Source: Plotosus lineatus (lineage: Eukaryota > Chordata > Actinopteri > Siluriformes > Plotosidae). From it: DNA of 64,000 bases. The position numbers and the translations under genes are program-made. The DNA lies in NCBI GenBank assembly GCA_024760905.1, contig CM045734.1, forward strand, positions 41,013,564 through 41,077,563, written 5' to 3'. Below are positions 11,048 through 21,282 of the stretch, one piece after another. Every line of letters begins with the position of its first letter. The stretch's first letter is position 1. The notes beneath the pieces were generated by a model that was given only the letters and a program-made list of their open reading frames with translations, was not told the DNA's origin and did not search any database.

Positions 11048-14000
11048 CTCTCTCTCTCTCTGGTGTGCTTTGTGGAGTGGTGTGTTTTGCCAAATGAGGG
11101 CTCAGCCCACACGCAGAGCGCAATGACGGAGCAATTGTATTTAAATGTCTAAATGGACGGGATGTTGTATTTAAAGTGGAATTACAGTACCTGTTTGAAA
11201 GATCTGAGGTCCTGATTCAATATTAACTTGCTTCCTTGCGAGATCGGAGGTCTTGTCCATGGAGCACTGTTTTCATGCCTCCTCTGCTTCAATATTGTTC
11301 CGAAATAATCGCCTCCGTCACTGTATTTCTGCTTTTCTGTATTTTCTGGGTCCATGATGGATAACAAAATATAACACTGCAATGATCAATCTCAAAATAA
11401 ACTCACAAGCCAACATTCCTATTCAACTCTCCTCTCTCACGCGTGTGACAAACAGGAACTATGGGTACTGGAAGTATGGGTACAGTTCAGCTGCCTCCTG
11501 GCCAATGGGAGGCCAGCAGTTCGGGATGTTTGGAGACAGCCAATGAGAGAGCAACTCGTGCATTGTTTGAATTTGTGAATGGCATGTTTGAATTTTTGAA
11601 TGGCGCGTTTGGCCATTATCTGTTTGATATACAGACTGACATTTGGAAAACAACCTTTGGGATATCTGCTTTTCACGCGATGGACACCATAAGTTGAAAC
11701 TCTAGCGCTCTGCACCACCTAGACATGGAGCTAAATTTTAACTCATAACACATGAACTCTTACCCAGTTTACTGTTTATTGTTCCTGTTCTTTTCTGTAA
11801 TCTGGTTCTACCAGCTTTATGACAACACAAAAGGTTTCGATATAAGATGGATCACGTATGTACTTGTCTAAGCATTGTACAAAGGAAGAAATTACTACAG
11901 GCTTGTCAACATCCCCCCCCCCCCCCCCCCCACACACACACACATACAGCATGCAACAGTCCAACATTTCATAGAAAACTCCACAAAGATTATACACTCC
12001 TAAGAATCTTCTTCTTTTACTTTCGGCTGCTCCCTTCAGGGCTCGCCACAGCAAATCATCCGCCTCCACCTCACCCTGTCCTCCGCATCTTCTTTTCTGA
12101 CTCCAACGACCTTCATGTCTTCCTTCACCACATCCATAAATCTCTTCTTCGGTCTTCCTCGAGGCCTTCTGCCTGGTAGTTCCAACCTCAGCATCCTACT
12201 GCCAATATACTCACTATCCCTCCTCTGTACATGTCCAAACCATCTCAATCTAGCCTCTCTGACTTTGTCTCCAAAACATCTTACGTGGGCTGTCCCTCTG
12301 ATATACTCATTTCTGATCCTATCCATCCTCGTTACTCCCAGGGAGAACCTCAACATTTTCATCTCCGCTACCTCCAGCTCTGCCTCCTGCCTTTTCCTCA
12401 GCGCCACTGTTTCTAAGCCATACAACATCGCTGGCCTCACCACCATCTTGTACACTTTTCCCTTCATTCTTGCTGACACTCTCCTATCGCACATCACACC
12501 GGATACTTTTCTCCAACCATTCCAGCCTGCCTGCACACGCTTCTTCACCTCTTTTCCACACTCTCCATTGCTCTGGATTGTTGAGCCTAAGTACTTAAAA
12601 TCCTCCACCTTCGTTATCTCTGCTCCCTGTAACATCACCGTTCCTCCTGGGTCCTTCTCATTCACACACATGTATTCTGATTTTCTGAGGCTAACCTTCA
12701 TTCCTCTCCTTTCCAGGGCATACCTCCACCTCTCTAGATTTTCCTGCACTTGTTCTCTGCTCTCACTACAGATCACGATGTCATCTGCAAACATCATAGT
12801 CCATGGAGATTCTTGTCTCACCTCGTCTGTCAGCCTGTCCATCACCATAGCAAACAAGAAGGGGCTCAGAGCTGACCCTTGATGCAGTCCCACCTCCACC
12901 TTGAATTCGTCGGTCACACCGACAGCACACCTCACCACTGTCTTACATCTCTCATACATGTCCTGCACCACTCTAACATACTTCTCTGCCACTCCAGACT
13001 TCCTCATGCAATACCACAGTTCTTCTCTTGGCACCCTGTCATATGCTTTTTCCAGATCCACAAAGGCACAATGTAGCTCCCTCTGACCTTCTCTGTACTT
13101 CTCTATTAACATCCTCAAGGCAAACATTGCATCTGTGGTGCTCTTTCTTGGCATGAAACCAAACTGTTGTTCACAAATGCTGACCTCTGCCCTTAGTCTA
13201 GCTTCCACTATTCTTTCCCATAACTTCATCGTATGGCTCATCAACTTTATCCCTCTGTAGTTGCTGCAACTCTGCACGTCTCCCTTGTTCTTAAAAATGG
13301 GCACCAGCACACTTCTCCTCCACTCCTCCGGCATCTGCTCACTCTCTAGTACCGTGTTGAATGTTCTTGTCAGAAAATCTACTGCTACCTCTCCTAGACA
13401 CTTCCATACCTCCACAGGTATATCATCAGGACCAACTGCCTTTCCATTCTTCATCCTCTTCAATGCCCTTCTCACTTCACCCTTACTGATCTTTGCTACA
13501 TCCTGCTCCTCAATGATTACCTCTTCTACTCTTTTTTCTCTCTCATTTTCCTCATTCATCAGCTCTTCAAAGTACTCTTTCCATCTTCCCAGCACACTTC
13601 TGTCATTAGTCAATACAGTTCCCTCTCTGTCCTTTATCAATCTAACTTGCTGCACGTCCTTCCCATCTCTATTTCTCTGCTGTGCCAACCTGTATAGATC
13701 ATTTTCTCCTCTTTACTATCCAACCTATCATACAAGTCATCATATGCCCTCTGTTTGGCCTTAGCCACTGCTACTTTCGCCTTACGCTGTGTCTCCCTGT
13801 ACTCCTGTTTACTCTCTTCGGTCCTCTCAATGTCCCACTTCTTCTTGGCTAACCTCTTCCTTTGTACACACTCCTGCACTTCCTCATTCCACCACCAAGT
13901 CTCCTTATCTACTTTCCTTCCAGAGGACACACCAAGTACTCTCCTACCTGTGTCCCTGATCACATTTGCTGTGGTTGTCCAGTCATTTGGAAGCACTTCC

Positions 14001-15572
14001 TGGCCACCCAAAGCCTGTTTCAACTCCTCCTTGAAGACAACGCGACACTCTTCCTTTTTCAGCTTCCACCACTTTGTCTTCTGCTCTGCCTTTGCCTTTG
14101 TCACCTTTCTCACCATCAGAGTCATCCTGCACACCACCATCCTATGCTGTTTGGCAACACTCTCACCCACGATGACTTTGCAGTCATTGACTTCCTTCAA
14201 ATTACATCGCCTACACAAGATGTAGTCTACCTGTGTGCTCCTACCTCCGCTTTTATAAGTCACCCTATGCTCCTGTTTCTTCTCGAATAAAGTATTCACC
14301 ACAGCCATTTCCATCCTTTTCGCAAAATCGATCAACATCTGTCCTTCTGCGTTCCTGTCCTGGATACCAAACCTGCCCATCACTTCCTCGTCCCCTCTGT
14401 TTCCTGCACCAACATGTCCATTGAAGTCTGCACCAATGACCATTCTTTCACCTCTGGTGGTACTCTGCATCACTTCATCTAAATCACTCCAGAATCTCTC
14501 CTTCTCTTCTAGCTCACATCCTGCCTGTGGGGCATAAGCACTAACAACATTGAGCATTACACCTTCAATTTCTAACTTGAGACTCATCACTCTGTCTGAC
14601 ACTCTTTTCACTTTTAGAACATTCCTGACAAACTCCTCCTTCAAGATGACTCCGACTCCATTTCTCTTCCCATCCACACCGTGATAAAATAGCTTAAACC
14701 CTGCTCCTAAGCTTTTAGCTTTGCTACCTTTCCACCTGGTCTCCTGAACACACAGTATGTCCACCTTCCTCCTCTGCATCATGTCAACCAGCTCTCTACC
14801 TTTTCTGTGCATAGTTCCAACATTCAAAGTCCCCACTCTCAGTCCTAGACTCATGCCTTTCCTCTTCTCTCTCTGCCTACGGACACGCCTCCCACCTCTC
14901 CTTCTTCGACGTCTTCGACCAACAGTAGTCCAATTTCCATCAGCACCCTGTTGATTGACAGCACTGATGGCGGTCGTTGTTAACCCGGGCCTCGACCGAT
15001 CCGGTATGGAGGTAATACTTTTGATTTGCATTTTAAGTAATTGGCATTGGTTTTACGTCGGATGCCCTTCCTGACACAACCCTCTGCATTTCTCCGGGCT
15101 TGGGACCGGCATGACGGGGAGAGACACTGGTTAGTGCCCCCCCACCTCATGGCTGCATTATTATACACTCCTAAGAATCTATTGTGAATTTCATATTCAT
15201 TATTAAAATTAATGAGATGGGTCTGATACCACATTAAAAACCTGAGAATCTATTTAAAATTTCAGCTTTGGCTTCAATTTTTTTTTATTTAAATTTTTTT
15301 TTTTTTTTTACAATTTTACATACCTACATACATACAAAATAATGTTTGTTATTTCCCCCTGTAGAAATTACCCATCATCTTTCAAGGGACATTATGGCTC
15401 AATAAAGTACACTATTGAAGTCACACTGGACCGTTCATGGAAATTGGATAAAACTGACAGAAAAGAACTCAACTTTGTGCCAAGGTTAACTGGCATTAAT
15501 TTAATGGTATGTGCAAGTGGAAAAAAAAAAATCTGTATTTGCCTTAATCTTTGCCTTAATAATTTTGTGTTG

Positions 15573-15620
<48 letters not shown>

Positions 15621-18600
15621 AATACAATGCTTATTTCTGACTTGTTAATTATATTCACAGGTTTAACATGCTTAACACCACATTGCCCCTCATCATGTAG
15701 TATTTAACAGCCATACAAAAGTTAAACATGACAGTACATATGAAATTCAGTGCTAGTATACTTTGTTATTCAAATATTGTGCAATATGATACATAACACA
15801 CATACCAAACCGAGGATTGAAATTTGCTCTAAATCACGCAAGTTATATGGGTAGTGTCATATGCAGTGAAGATAGCCTAAATAACATCATTGAGGTTGAT
15901 CTATATCGAAGAAAATTAAGTTTAAAAGGGATATTAAACATGAATTAGGCTCATACACTATACTTACTAGAAGTTTGCAAGCAGATTGTAATCTTTGAAA
16001 ACTGTTCACTCAAACAAGGCTTCAAAAGGTCCTTGTAGGAATTCATGCCCATCAGCTCCATGTCAGGTTTAAATCTCCTTTTAATTTTCACATTGGTGGG
16101 CTATTTAACAAATACAGATTGGTGTTTGGACATTCACTGCATAATTACAACTTTTGAGCAACTGAATTAGGGTGAAGATTATTACACAACTCCTTTATTT
16201 GTGCTTAGATTACATTTATTACAGTGTATATACAGTGGTACCTGGGCAGTGGTGGTCTAGTGGATAGTGCGCAGGATCGCTGATCCTAAGGTTGGGGGTT
16301 CGAGTCCCCACAAGGCTGTCACTGTCCCCCCCAGTGCAGCTAACTGGGTTATCAAAGGCAGGCCATGTCTCTCACTGTCTATGGTGCCGTCAGCGTGTTT
16401 CTGTCCCTTGCTAAAAAGGGTTGTGACAGGAAGGGCATCTGACGTAAAAACCTAAGCCAAATCAAAATGTGCGAATCAGACGATTCGCTGTGGCGACTCC
16501 CGAGAAAAGGGAAAAAGCCGAAAGGAAAGAAAGAAAGATACAGTGGTACCTCACTTTACGAAATTAATCTGTTCCAGCACCTTTTTCGTAACCTGTATTT
16601 TTTGTAAGTTGAACCGCATTTCACATGTAAAAAGCGTGATTCGTTTCAAGGCTCCCAATACTACCCCACAAGCCCTTTAAAAAATTCTAAAAGTACACCA
16701 ATTTTGTATGAAATGTGTTAAAAGTAAAAGAAAATGATTTACCTTTTTTTTAAATCTCTCGAATCACCTATGCAACGCTTTAAAGTCCAGAGATTCCTGG
16801 TATGGTCACGAGGTTCTTAAATATGGCGGTTGCTTTTTCCGAAATAATCGCCTCCGTCACTGTATCTCCCCTTTTAAGGCCACTTCTGCTTTGATATCGT
16901 CCCGATTGTAGAGGGGTTTTGGCCATACTCCTTTGCGATTTCACTCAACCGAATCCCACTTTCATATTTTTTTATCATCTCCTGTTTTACTTTTATTGAT
17001 AACGGAGCCCGCTTCTTCTTTTCAGTCTCACCAGGAATCACTTTCTTAGAGCTCATGGTCAATAACAAAAAATAACGCTGCAATAAGCACACTCAAAAAA
17101 CCTCACAAACCAACAGTACAACTCTCCTTCACGTGTGTGTCGAACAATGGGTCGAAGGCACACGAAAAGCATTATGGGTACAGTATTGTATTATGGAGAT
17201 TCAGCTCCCTCCCAGCCAATGGGAGGCCAGCGGGGCAGGGTGTTGGGAGACAACCAATGGGAAAGCAACTCGCGCATTGTTTGAATGTTTGAATGGCGCG
17301 TTTGAATTTTTAAGATGGCACTTTCGTAACTTGAACTTGTTTTATATCCAGAGACAAACATTTTAGGAAAATGTGTTTCGTAACCTGAATTTTTCGTTTG
17401 GTGAGACTTTCGTAAAGTGAGGTACCGCTGTACTAGGTCCGTTTAAATTTAAACTACATGTTTATACTTTTAGTTAGCATATACTTCATGGAATTGGTGT
17501 GATCTGCTTTGTCTGACCTACTCCTGTCATGGATGAGATTTCTTTTCGGCCTTTCCCTTTATCAGGGGTCGCCACAGCCAATGATTCGCACATTTGATTT
17601 GGCATAGGTTTTTACGTTGGATGCCCTTCCTGACACACCCTGTAAACTATAAAAAAAAATAAATTAAGTTTTCAACAGAGTTAAAGGATGCATTTTTTTG
17701 TACCTGTTCATGTATGGAATCCGAGCAGACCTGTATTTTTTTAATGTAAGAAATTATATGCCTTAGGTTCATTGGATGTTGATGAAAGTGGAAGATATCC
17801 ACCTTGCCTCATGTAGTCTTTCATTGTACGGAACGCTGTAAACATTGATTTACATATAAAATTTGATCATTTAATTATTGCCTAATATTATGTTTTGATC
17901 TTTTTTTACTTAGAGTCCCCAGAGTGGAAGTGTTGACAAAAACATGAAACTTTTCACCTCTGGAAAGACCTCAGTGAGAGCAACAATCAACAAAATGGGT
18001 TATATGAACGGTGTGTTATTGTTTTAACAGTCCTAATAAACTTACAAGTAAAATCACAGCTGTATGCAGCTGCTAACGCCATATTTCTTTACTTTTACTT
18101 TTTTTATAGGTGACATCCTTAAAGTTTCAACTGACATTGATAACTCTTCATCCCGGGATCTTAAGCTGAAGTACAGTCTTGTACAAAAACAATCCTTCTT
18201 TGCACAGGGTCGCTCCAAGTATTCATCCCATACGATGTTCAAAGTTGTCGGGGATCCTATCCCATCTAAATCCAAGCAAATAGTCAACACAGATCTCACG
18301 CTACCAACAGATATGCCGCTGAGTGTGACAAACTGTAACATTATGAAAGTGGACTACATGTTTAAGGTATGAATGTAATTTTCTTTTTTTTTTTTCAGAT
18401 TATACCCAGCATCTTTAGCTTCTTAGCTACAAAAACAAGAAAAAAATGTGCATTTATCTGAAGTTACATTTCATGGTTGGATTTAGAGTTTTTTTGCACC
18501 TTGGCCATGAATCCAGTAAATGGAGTTGACTGTAAGTGTATGTTGGTTTTTTGTTTTGTTTTTTTTTTTTGTTTTTTTTTTTATGAGGGTGACATACTGT

Positions 18601-20351
18601 GGTATTACAGGTGAAAATTTCAGTTCAGTTCATTTTCTGTAACCGCTTAATCCTAATTAGGGTCACGGGGAGGCTGGCGCCCATTCCAGCCGACGCCGGG
18701 CGAGGGCAGAGTACACCCTGGACAGCTTGCCAGGCCATCGCAGGGTGGAAACATGCTGATGACTTTGCAGCTCTTGACGAAAGTTAGCAATGGTTCTTTT
18801 ACATGCCTCACACCATAGACAGTGAGAGACATGGCCGGCCTTTGATAACCCTGTTAGCTGCACTGGGGGGGGGACAGTGACCACCTTGTGGAGAGTGGGA
18901 CTCGAACCCCCAACCTTAGGATCAGCGATCCAGCACCCTATACCACTAGGCCACCCCTGCCCATGGTGATAAAATGTAACAATCTTGAATCCAAATTTAA
19001 AGAGAATACAGTGGTACCTCACCTTACGAAATTAATCCATTTCAGAGCCTTTTTCTTAACCTGGATTTTTCGTAAATCGAACCGCATTTTACATATAAAA
19101 CATGTGATTCGTTCCAAGGCCCCCAATACTACCCCTAAACCCTTTAAAAATGATAAAAGCATACCTTTTAAGACCTCCTTCTGCTTCAATATCATACCGA
19201 TGGTAGACGGGTTTGGCCATATTCTTTTGCGAGATCACTCAACCGCATGCCATGAACCTGCTTCTTCTCTTCACTCGCACTGAAAATCACATGCACGTGT
19301 GTGCGCGTGTGTTGACCATGTCTTCTTAGCAGAGTTATAATCTTACAAATGTTTAGGAAAAGATTAAAAGCCAGTAACTCTGTCCTTTACACGAAAAGAA
19401 TTATGGGAGATGCAGCTCCATAATAGCCAATGAGAGGGAGCTTCGTCATCCCTCCTAGCCAATGGGAGGCCAGCGGGGCGGATGTTGGGAGACAGCCAAT
19501 GGGAGGCAAGCTGGGCAGGATGTTGGGACATGTAGTCAATGGGAGAACAAGTCGTGCATTATTTGAATGTTTGAATGGCACGTTTTAATGTTTGAATGGC
19601 GCGTTTCGTAAGAACTTGTTTCATATACAGACACAAAAAATTTAGGAAAATATTTTTTGTAAACTGGATTTTTCATATTCTGGGACTATCATAAAGTGAG
19701 GTACCACTGTACTTATTTGGGAAATCAATTCTCATATAAAATAGAGTTCAAGGAAAAACATCGTAAAGTTCCTTTTCATATTATTGGGCCCCCAAAAGCC
19801 GCCAGAACAACTTTAAACAGAGCTTTGCATTAATTTTTTGGATTGTCTTTTCACAGGTCTATTTGGATGTCCCCTATGCAAGTGACCCAGAGATTGTTTT
19901 CCCAGTGATCATTTTACCTCAGGGCATGACCTTTTCTCCAATGCAAAACCAACCAGATTTTCAGTCCTATGAGAACCCAGGTGGACCAGGATGGAACCAA
20001 CCACTACCCCAGCCAGCAGTTGGACCCACTGCCCCCGCTGCTACATTTGGACCAGCTCCAGGGTATAACTCAGGTCCATACCCTTCACCAATGTATCAAA
20101 ATCCAGCAGCTCCTCCCCCTGCTTATGGAGAGCTCTATCCAACTTTACAAGCAACAGCCCCACCATTCAATTCGGCTCCTTCAGCTCCACTCTATAATCC
20201 TCAGTACCCTCCTATGGGTTATCCAAATCCACCTGGCCCTGAACAACATCCAGGTGCCCCACAGTTCTGCCCAGGGCCTCCTGGATACTGGCCAAATCCA
20301 GCAACACAACCAGAGCCTTACCCAACTAAATCCCCTGAAAAACATGAATAA
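6846..20351 (+). CDS. arrdc3-like alpha-arrestin gene, 5' end missing (six exons)
   Basis: Coding exons joined by GT-AG splicing are 6846-6887, 8300-8360, 15365-15506, 17914-18010, 18110-18366 and 19857-20351 (TAA at 20349). Reading frame and phases agree across all five introns, giving about 364 residues. The N-arrestin part includes VVKPGKHVYPF and NYPSSFKGHYGS. The C-arrestin part starts at DILKVSTDIDNSSSR and continues through VYLDVPYASDPEI. The last exon is rich in proline, glutamine and tyrosine and has two PPxY motifs, PPAY (20115-20126) and PPGY (20277-20288), expected to bind WW domains of NEDD4-family ubiquitin ligases. The 257-nt fifth exon equals arrdc3 exon 5 in length and phase. 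The 42-nt first visible exon is the least certain. No exon for the roughly 90 N-terminal residues was found in 1-6845. Probable role, by family knowledge: membrane-protein trafficking adaptor. It is a divergent paralog, not an arrdc3 orthologue. Confidence 0.85.
7035..7258 (-). mobile_element. V-SINE-like element, degenerate
   Basis: Reverse copy with CCAATTAGCCTAATGTGCATG and GAACATGCAAACTCCACAT, the conserved central domain of V-SINEs, and a tRNA-like head at the right end. Confidence 0.55.
7277..7590 (+). mobile_element. tRNA-SINE with RTE-type tail, head truncated
   Basis: Begins inside the head at the B box (GGGGGTTTGAGTCCC). Body and RTE-like tail are complete, with an expanded A-run near 7547-7565. 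It lies 32 bp before a second copy in the same orientation. Confidence 0.85.
7623..7977 (+). mobile_element. tRNA-SINE with RTE-type tail, full length
   Basis: Complete copy with a 16-bp TSD (ATATAGTAAAAGATAT) at 7607-7622 and 7978-7993. It inserted just after the truncated copy, forming a tandem pair. Confidence 0.9.
9074..9565 (-). mobile_element. Tigger-like MITE (CAGGAATCCCTC termini), reverse copy
   Basis: Intact-length relative of the element interrupted at 577-3144. The right end reads AGTGAGGGATTCCTGTA; the left end is eroded. It shares the T-rich/A-rich core and the GACTGACGTAC-type segment near 9462 (seen reversed). Confidence 0.65.
9985..10240 (-). mobile_element. V-SINE-like element, degenerate
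   Basis: Contains CAACCATTCACCTATGAATAC, GGCGATTTGGAACA and GAGAACATGCAAACTCACAC, the usual reversed V-SINE landmarks, with substantial decay. Confidence 0.5.
10630..11660 (+). mobile_element. Tigger-like element (CAGTCGGCCCTC-type), right end lost
   Basis: The left end TAGTCGGCCCTTTACTTATG matches the terminus at 49812 with one change at the first base. The interior shares AAGTACACCAATTTTGTATG and the reversed CCAAT-box block near 11500-11550. A reverse ORF at 11182-11382 (MDPENTEKQKYSDGGDYFG...) is a deleted transposase N-terminus. The right terminus is not recognisable. Confidence 0.65.
10921..11065. repeat. compound CA/TC microsatellite
   Basis: Alternating (CA)n, (TC)n, (CA)n and (TC)n blocks inside the Tigger-like element. 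Reading frames through it are artefacts. Confidence 0.9.
11907..11944. repeat. poly-C and CA tract
   Basis: A run of about 21 cytosines followed by (CA)n in the intron of the arrdc3-like gene. Confidence 0.9.
12036..13688 (-). CDS. RTE LINE ORF part 2: reverse transcriptase
   Basis: 550 residues continuing the endonuclease ORF after the frameshift; the annotated Met is only the first one in this frame. RT motifs in order: NYRGIKLMSHTMK, FMPRKSTTDAMFALR, FVDLEKAYDRVPRE, GLHQGSALSPFLFA and the catalytic MMFADDIV near residue 300. After these come the thumb/connection (EFKYLGST homologue DFKYLGSTIQ) and a C-terminal conserved block with LRWFGHVQRRDSEYIGSRM and GRRPRGRPK. No stop codon interrupts it. 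It would supply the enzyme for the LINE and for SINEs sharing its 3' end. Confidence 0.92.
   Translation of the reverse strand: MAQQRNRDGKDVQQVRLIKDREGTVLTNDRSVLGRWKEYFEELMNEENEREKRVEEVIIEEQDVAKISKGEVRRALKRMKNGKAVGPDDIPVEVWKCLGEVAVDFLTRTFNTVLESEQMPEEWRRSVLVPIFKNKGDVQSCSNYRGIKLMSHTMKLWERIVEARLRAEVSICEQQFGFMPRKSTTDAMFALRMLIEKYREGQRELHCAFVDLEKAYDRVPREELWYCMRKSGVAEKYVRVVQDMYERCKTVVRCAVGVTDEFKVEVGLHQGSALSPFLFAMVMDRLTDEVRQESPWTMMFADDIVICSESREQVQENLERWRYALERRGMKVSLRKSEYMCVNEKDPGGTVMLQGAEITKVEDFKYLGSTIQSNGECGKEVKKRVQAGWNGWRKVSGVMCDRRVSARMKGKVYKMVVRPAMLYGLETVALRKRQEAELEVAEMKMLRFSLGVTRMDRIRNEYIRGTAHVRCFGDKVREARLRWFGHVQRRDSEYIGSRMLRLELPGRRPRGRPKKRFMDVVKEDMKVVGVRKEDAEDRVRWRRMICCGEP
13637..15031 (-). CDS. 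RTE LINE ORF part 1: APE-type endonuclease
   Basis: 464 residues. A basic N-terminus (arginine-rich near residues 40-60) precedes an exonuclease-endonuclease-phosphatase fold. Catalytic-type motifs are GTLNVGTM, the glutamate in CVQETRW, GADFNGHVG, VDYILCRR and a late histidine in AKQHRMVV. This endonuclease nicks the target for target-primed reverse transcription. The last 25 or so residues after SKEE are out of frame: a single missing base ends the ORF early and separates it from the RT part, which overlaps it by about 50 nt in another frame. RTE elements normally encode both in one ORF of about 1000 residues. Confidence 0.9.
   Translation of the reverse strand: MQIKSITSIPDRSRPGLTTTAISAVNQQGADGNWTTVGRRRRRRRGGRRVRRQREKRKGMSLGLRVGTLNVGTMHRKGRELVDMMQRRKVDILCVQETRWKGSKAKSLGAGFKLFYHGVDGKRNGVGVILKEEFVRNVLKVKRVSDRVMSLKLEIEGVMLNVVSAYAPQAGCELEEKERFWSDLDEVMQSTTRGERMVIGADFNGHVGAGNRGDEEVMGRFGIQDRNAEGQMLIDFAKRMEMAVVNTLFEKKQEHRVTYKSGGRSTQVDYILCRRCNLKEVNDCKVIVGESVAKQHRMVVCRMTLMVRKVTKAKAEQKTKWWKLKKEECRVVFKEELKQALGGQEVLPNDWTTTANVIRDTGRRVLGVSSGRKVDKETWWWNEEVQECVQRKRLAKKKWDIERTEESKQEYRETQRKAKVAVAKAKQRAYDDLYDRLDSKEEKMIYTGWHSREIEMGRTCSKLD
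15574..15616. repeat. TG microsatellite
   Basis: About 21 TG units, 68 bp after the donor site of the third visible exon of the arrdc3-like gene. Confidence 0.95.
16244..16537 (+). mobile_element. tRNA-SINE with RTE-type tail, inside a Tigger terminus
   Basis: Head and tail are present; about 55 bp of the body (GAGAGGCATG to GCAAAG) are missing. The TSD ATACAGTGGTACCT (16230-16243 and 16538-16551) is Tigger terminal sequence, so the SINE is younger than the Tigger. Confidence 0.9.
16874..17092 (-). pseudogene. Tigger/pogo transposase N-terminal fragment (CENP-B-like HTH)
   Basis: 72-residue frame. The part from MSSKKVIPGETEKKKR, through KVKQEMIKKYESGIRLSEIA and KEYGQNPSTIGTI, matches the CENP-B/Psq-type helix-turn-helix of Tigger transposases. 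The DDE domain is absent, so this is a relic of a deletion derivative. Confidence 0.75.
17536..17640 (-). mobile_element. RTE-type SINE tail fragment
   Basis: Only the tail is present: reversed CTTTTCGGCCTTTCCCTTT, GGGGTCGCCACAGCCAATGA, and TTTTACGTTGGATGCCCTTC. It lies in the intron before the 17914 exon. Confidence 0.75.
18620..18963 (-). mobile_element. tRNA-SINE with L2-type tail, full length
   Basis: Reversed head (GGACTCGAACCCCCAACC) and the same body as the RTE-tailed copies. After the body, the tail switches to CCTGCGATGGCCTGG...GACCCTAATTAGGATTAAGCGG, an L2-type terminus, ending in TTCATTTTCTGTAACC. Confidence 0.85.
19009..19709 (-). mobile_element. Tigger/pogo-like non-autonomous element
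   Basis: 701 bp with CAGTGGTACCTCACCTTACG at the left and GTGAGGTACCACTG at the right, flanked by TA. It contains three reversed CCAATGGGAGGC-type units at 19420-19505. It lies in the last intron of the arrdc3-like gene. Confidence 0.88.
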
Positions 20352-20659
20352 CCTGAAAGTTTAATGATATAAATAGAGATATGGATGACACCGGGATACA
20401 TGAAGTTGGAGGTTTCTGGAATTGTATGCAGAATATATGTGATGTGTTTGTTTTGTCTTGCAGAACTATTTTCTTCTAATGTTATTGCTCAATACATTCA
20501 TTCATTTGTTAACTCCTTCATTTTCCAAACTGCTTTATCCTACTAAGGTTTTGTGTAAGATTTGTCGAGAACTGTTGACAGTCTCTTCCAAATTAGATTT
20601 TAGTATGCAAAGCTTCTTTGCATCAATGTCAAAACACTTTACAAAAAAACTGAATTGAA

Positions 20660-20898
20660 TACCAAGGCCATGGGCAGGCTGGAGCCGATCTCCTTAATAT
20701 CCTGCCAGGACCTGCAGGGCCAAAACACACAAACATTCACACTCACACCTAGGCGCAATTTGGAACAGTCAATAAGCCTGATGTCTTAAGGCTGTGGGAG
20801 GAACTGTAGTATCAGAAGGAAACCCATGCAAGCACAGGGAGTACACGCAATCTCTACACAGAAATACCCTCGCCAAGTCTGGAACTTAAACACAGGGC

Positions 20899-20905
<7 letters not shown>
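20660..20905 (-). mobile_element. V-SINE-like element, 3' of the arrdc3-like gene
   Basis: Landmarks CATTCACACTCACACCTAGG, CAATTTGGAACAGTC and GAGTACACGCAATCTC, reversed V-SINE core, followed by an ATT repeat. Confidence 0.55.
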
Positions 20906-20929
<24 letters not shown>

Positions 20930-21282
20930 GTTGTGTTGCTGCAACATCCCAAATTCGTGTGCCCTTGTTGTTGTGCCCATTGTATCATACAGTTGATCAT
21001 AATCAAAACTTTTATGCATATGACATAGCATTTTGAATTCACACCAGTAAGTTATTATTAATAAGTCATTTTGGTTAAGTTTATATCTTTTGTGTAGTAC
21101 TTTTTATAATGACGCAGCAAGTTGTATATGCATGAATTTGAGTGGCTCCTATATTTGTTTAGATACTTATCAGACAATGGAATATCATGAGCGATGAACA
21201 GTTTTTAAATATTTTAACTATTATGAAGCATGTTAATAGCAACCATGAGGTTGGAAGATTGACCGTATGTACTGATTATATA

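Larger units (their letters stand above)
12010..15159 (-). mobile_element. near-intact RTE-clade LINE (Expander/RTE-X-like)
   Basis: A 3.15-kb non-LTR retrotransposon, antisense within the large intron of the arrdc3-like gene. It reads right to left: short 5'UTR (15159-15032), endonuclease, reverse transcriptase, and a 3' end with a GAAGAA-type tail at 12010. Identical 21-bp TSDs at 11989-12009 and 15160-15180 (ATTATACACTC...) delimit it exactly and indicate a young insertion. The protein is split only by a one-base frameshift near 13705-13712. Fish proteins of this type are often mislabelled craniofacial development protein 2-like. The clade is recognised by eye. Confidence 0.93.
16233..17430 (-). 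mobile_element. Tigger/pogo-like element with transposase N-terminus; 5' terminus split by SINE
   Basis: Termini CAGTGGTACCT (16233) and GAGGTACCGCTG (ends 17430) are flanked by TA. A SINE at 16244-16537 inserted 11 bp inside the left terminus. It carries the best-preserved transposase start of its family (16874-17092). Confidence 0.85.

Noticed and set aside
10899..11152. Several open frames of His-Thr, Val-Cys and Leu-Ser repeats
   Set aside because: They are translations of CA and TC microsatellites in both strands; the same applies at 15392-15707, 41339-41664, 43799-44103 and 51037-51319.
12115..12882. 255-residue frame on the + strand
   Set aside because: It is the antisense shadow of the RTE reverse transcriptase ORF; the - strand carries all RT motifs.
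13261..14290. Several long + strand frames of 140-167 residues
   Set aside because: Antisense shadows of the RTE endonuclease ORF; leucine/serine-rich with no domain.
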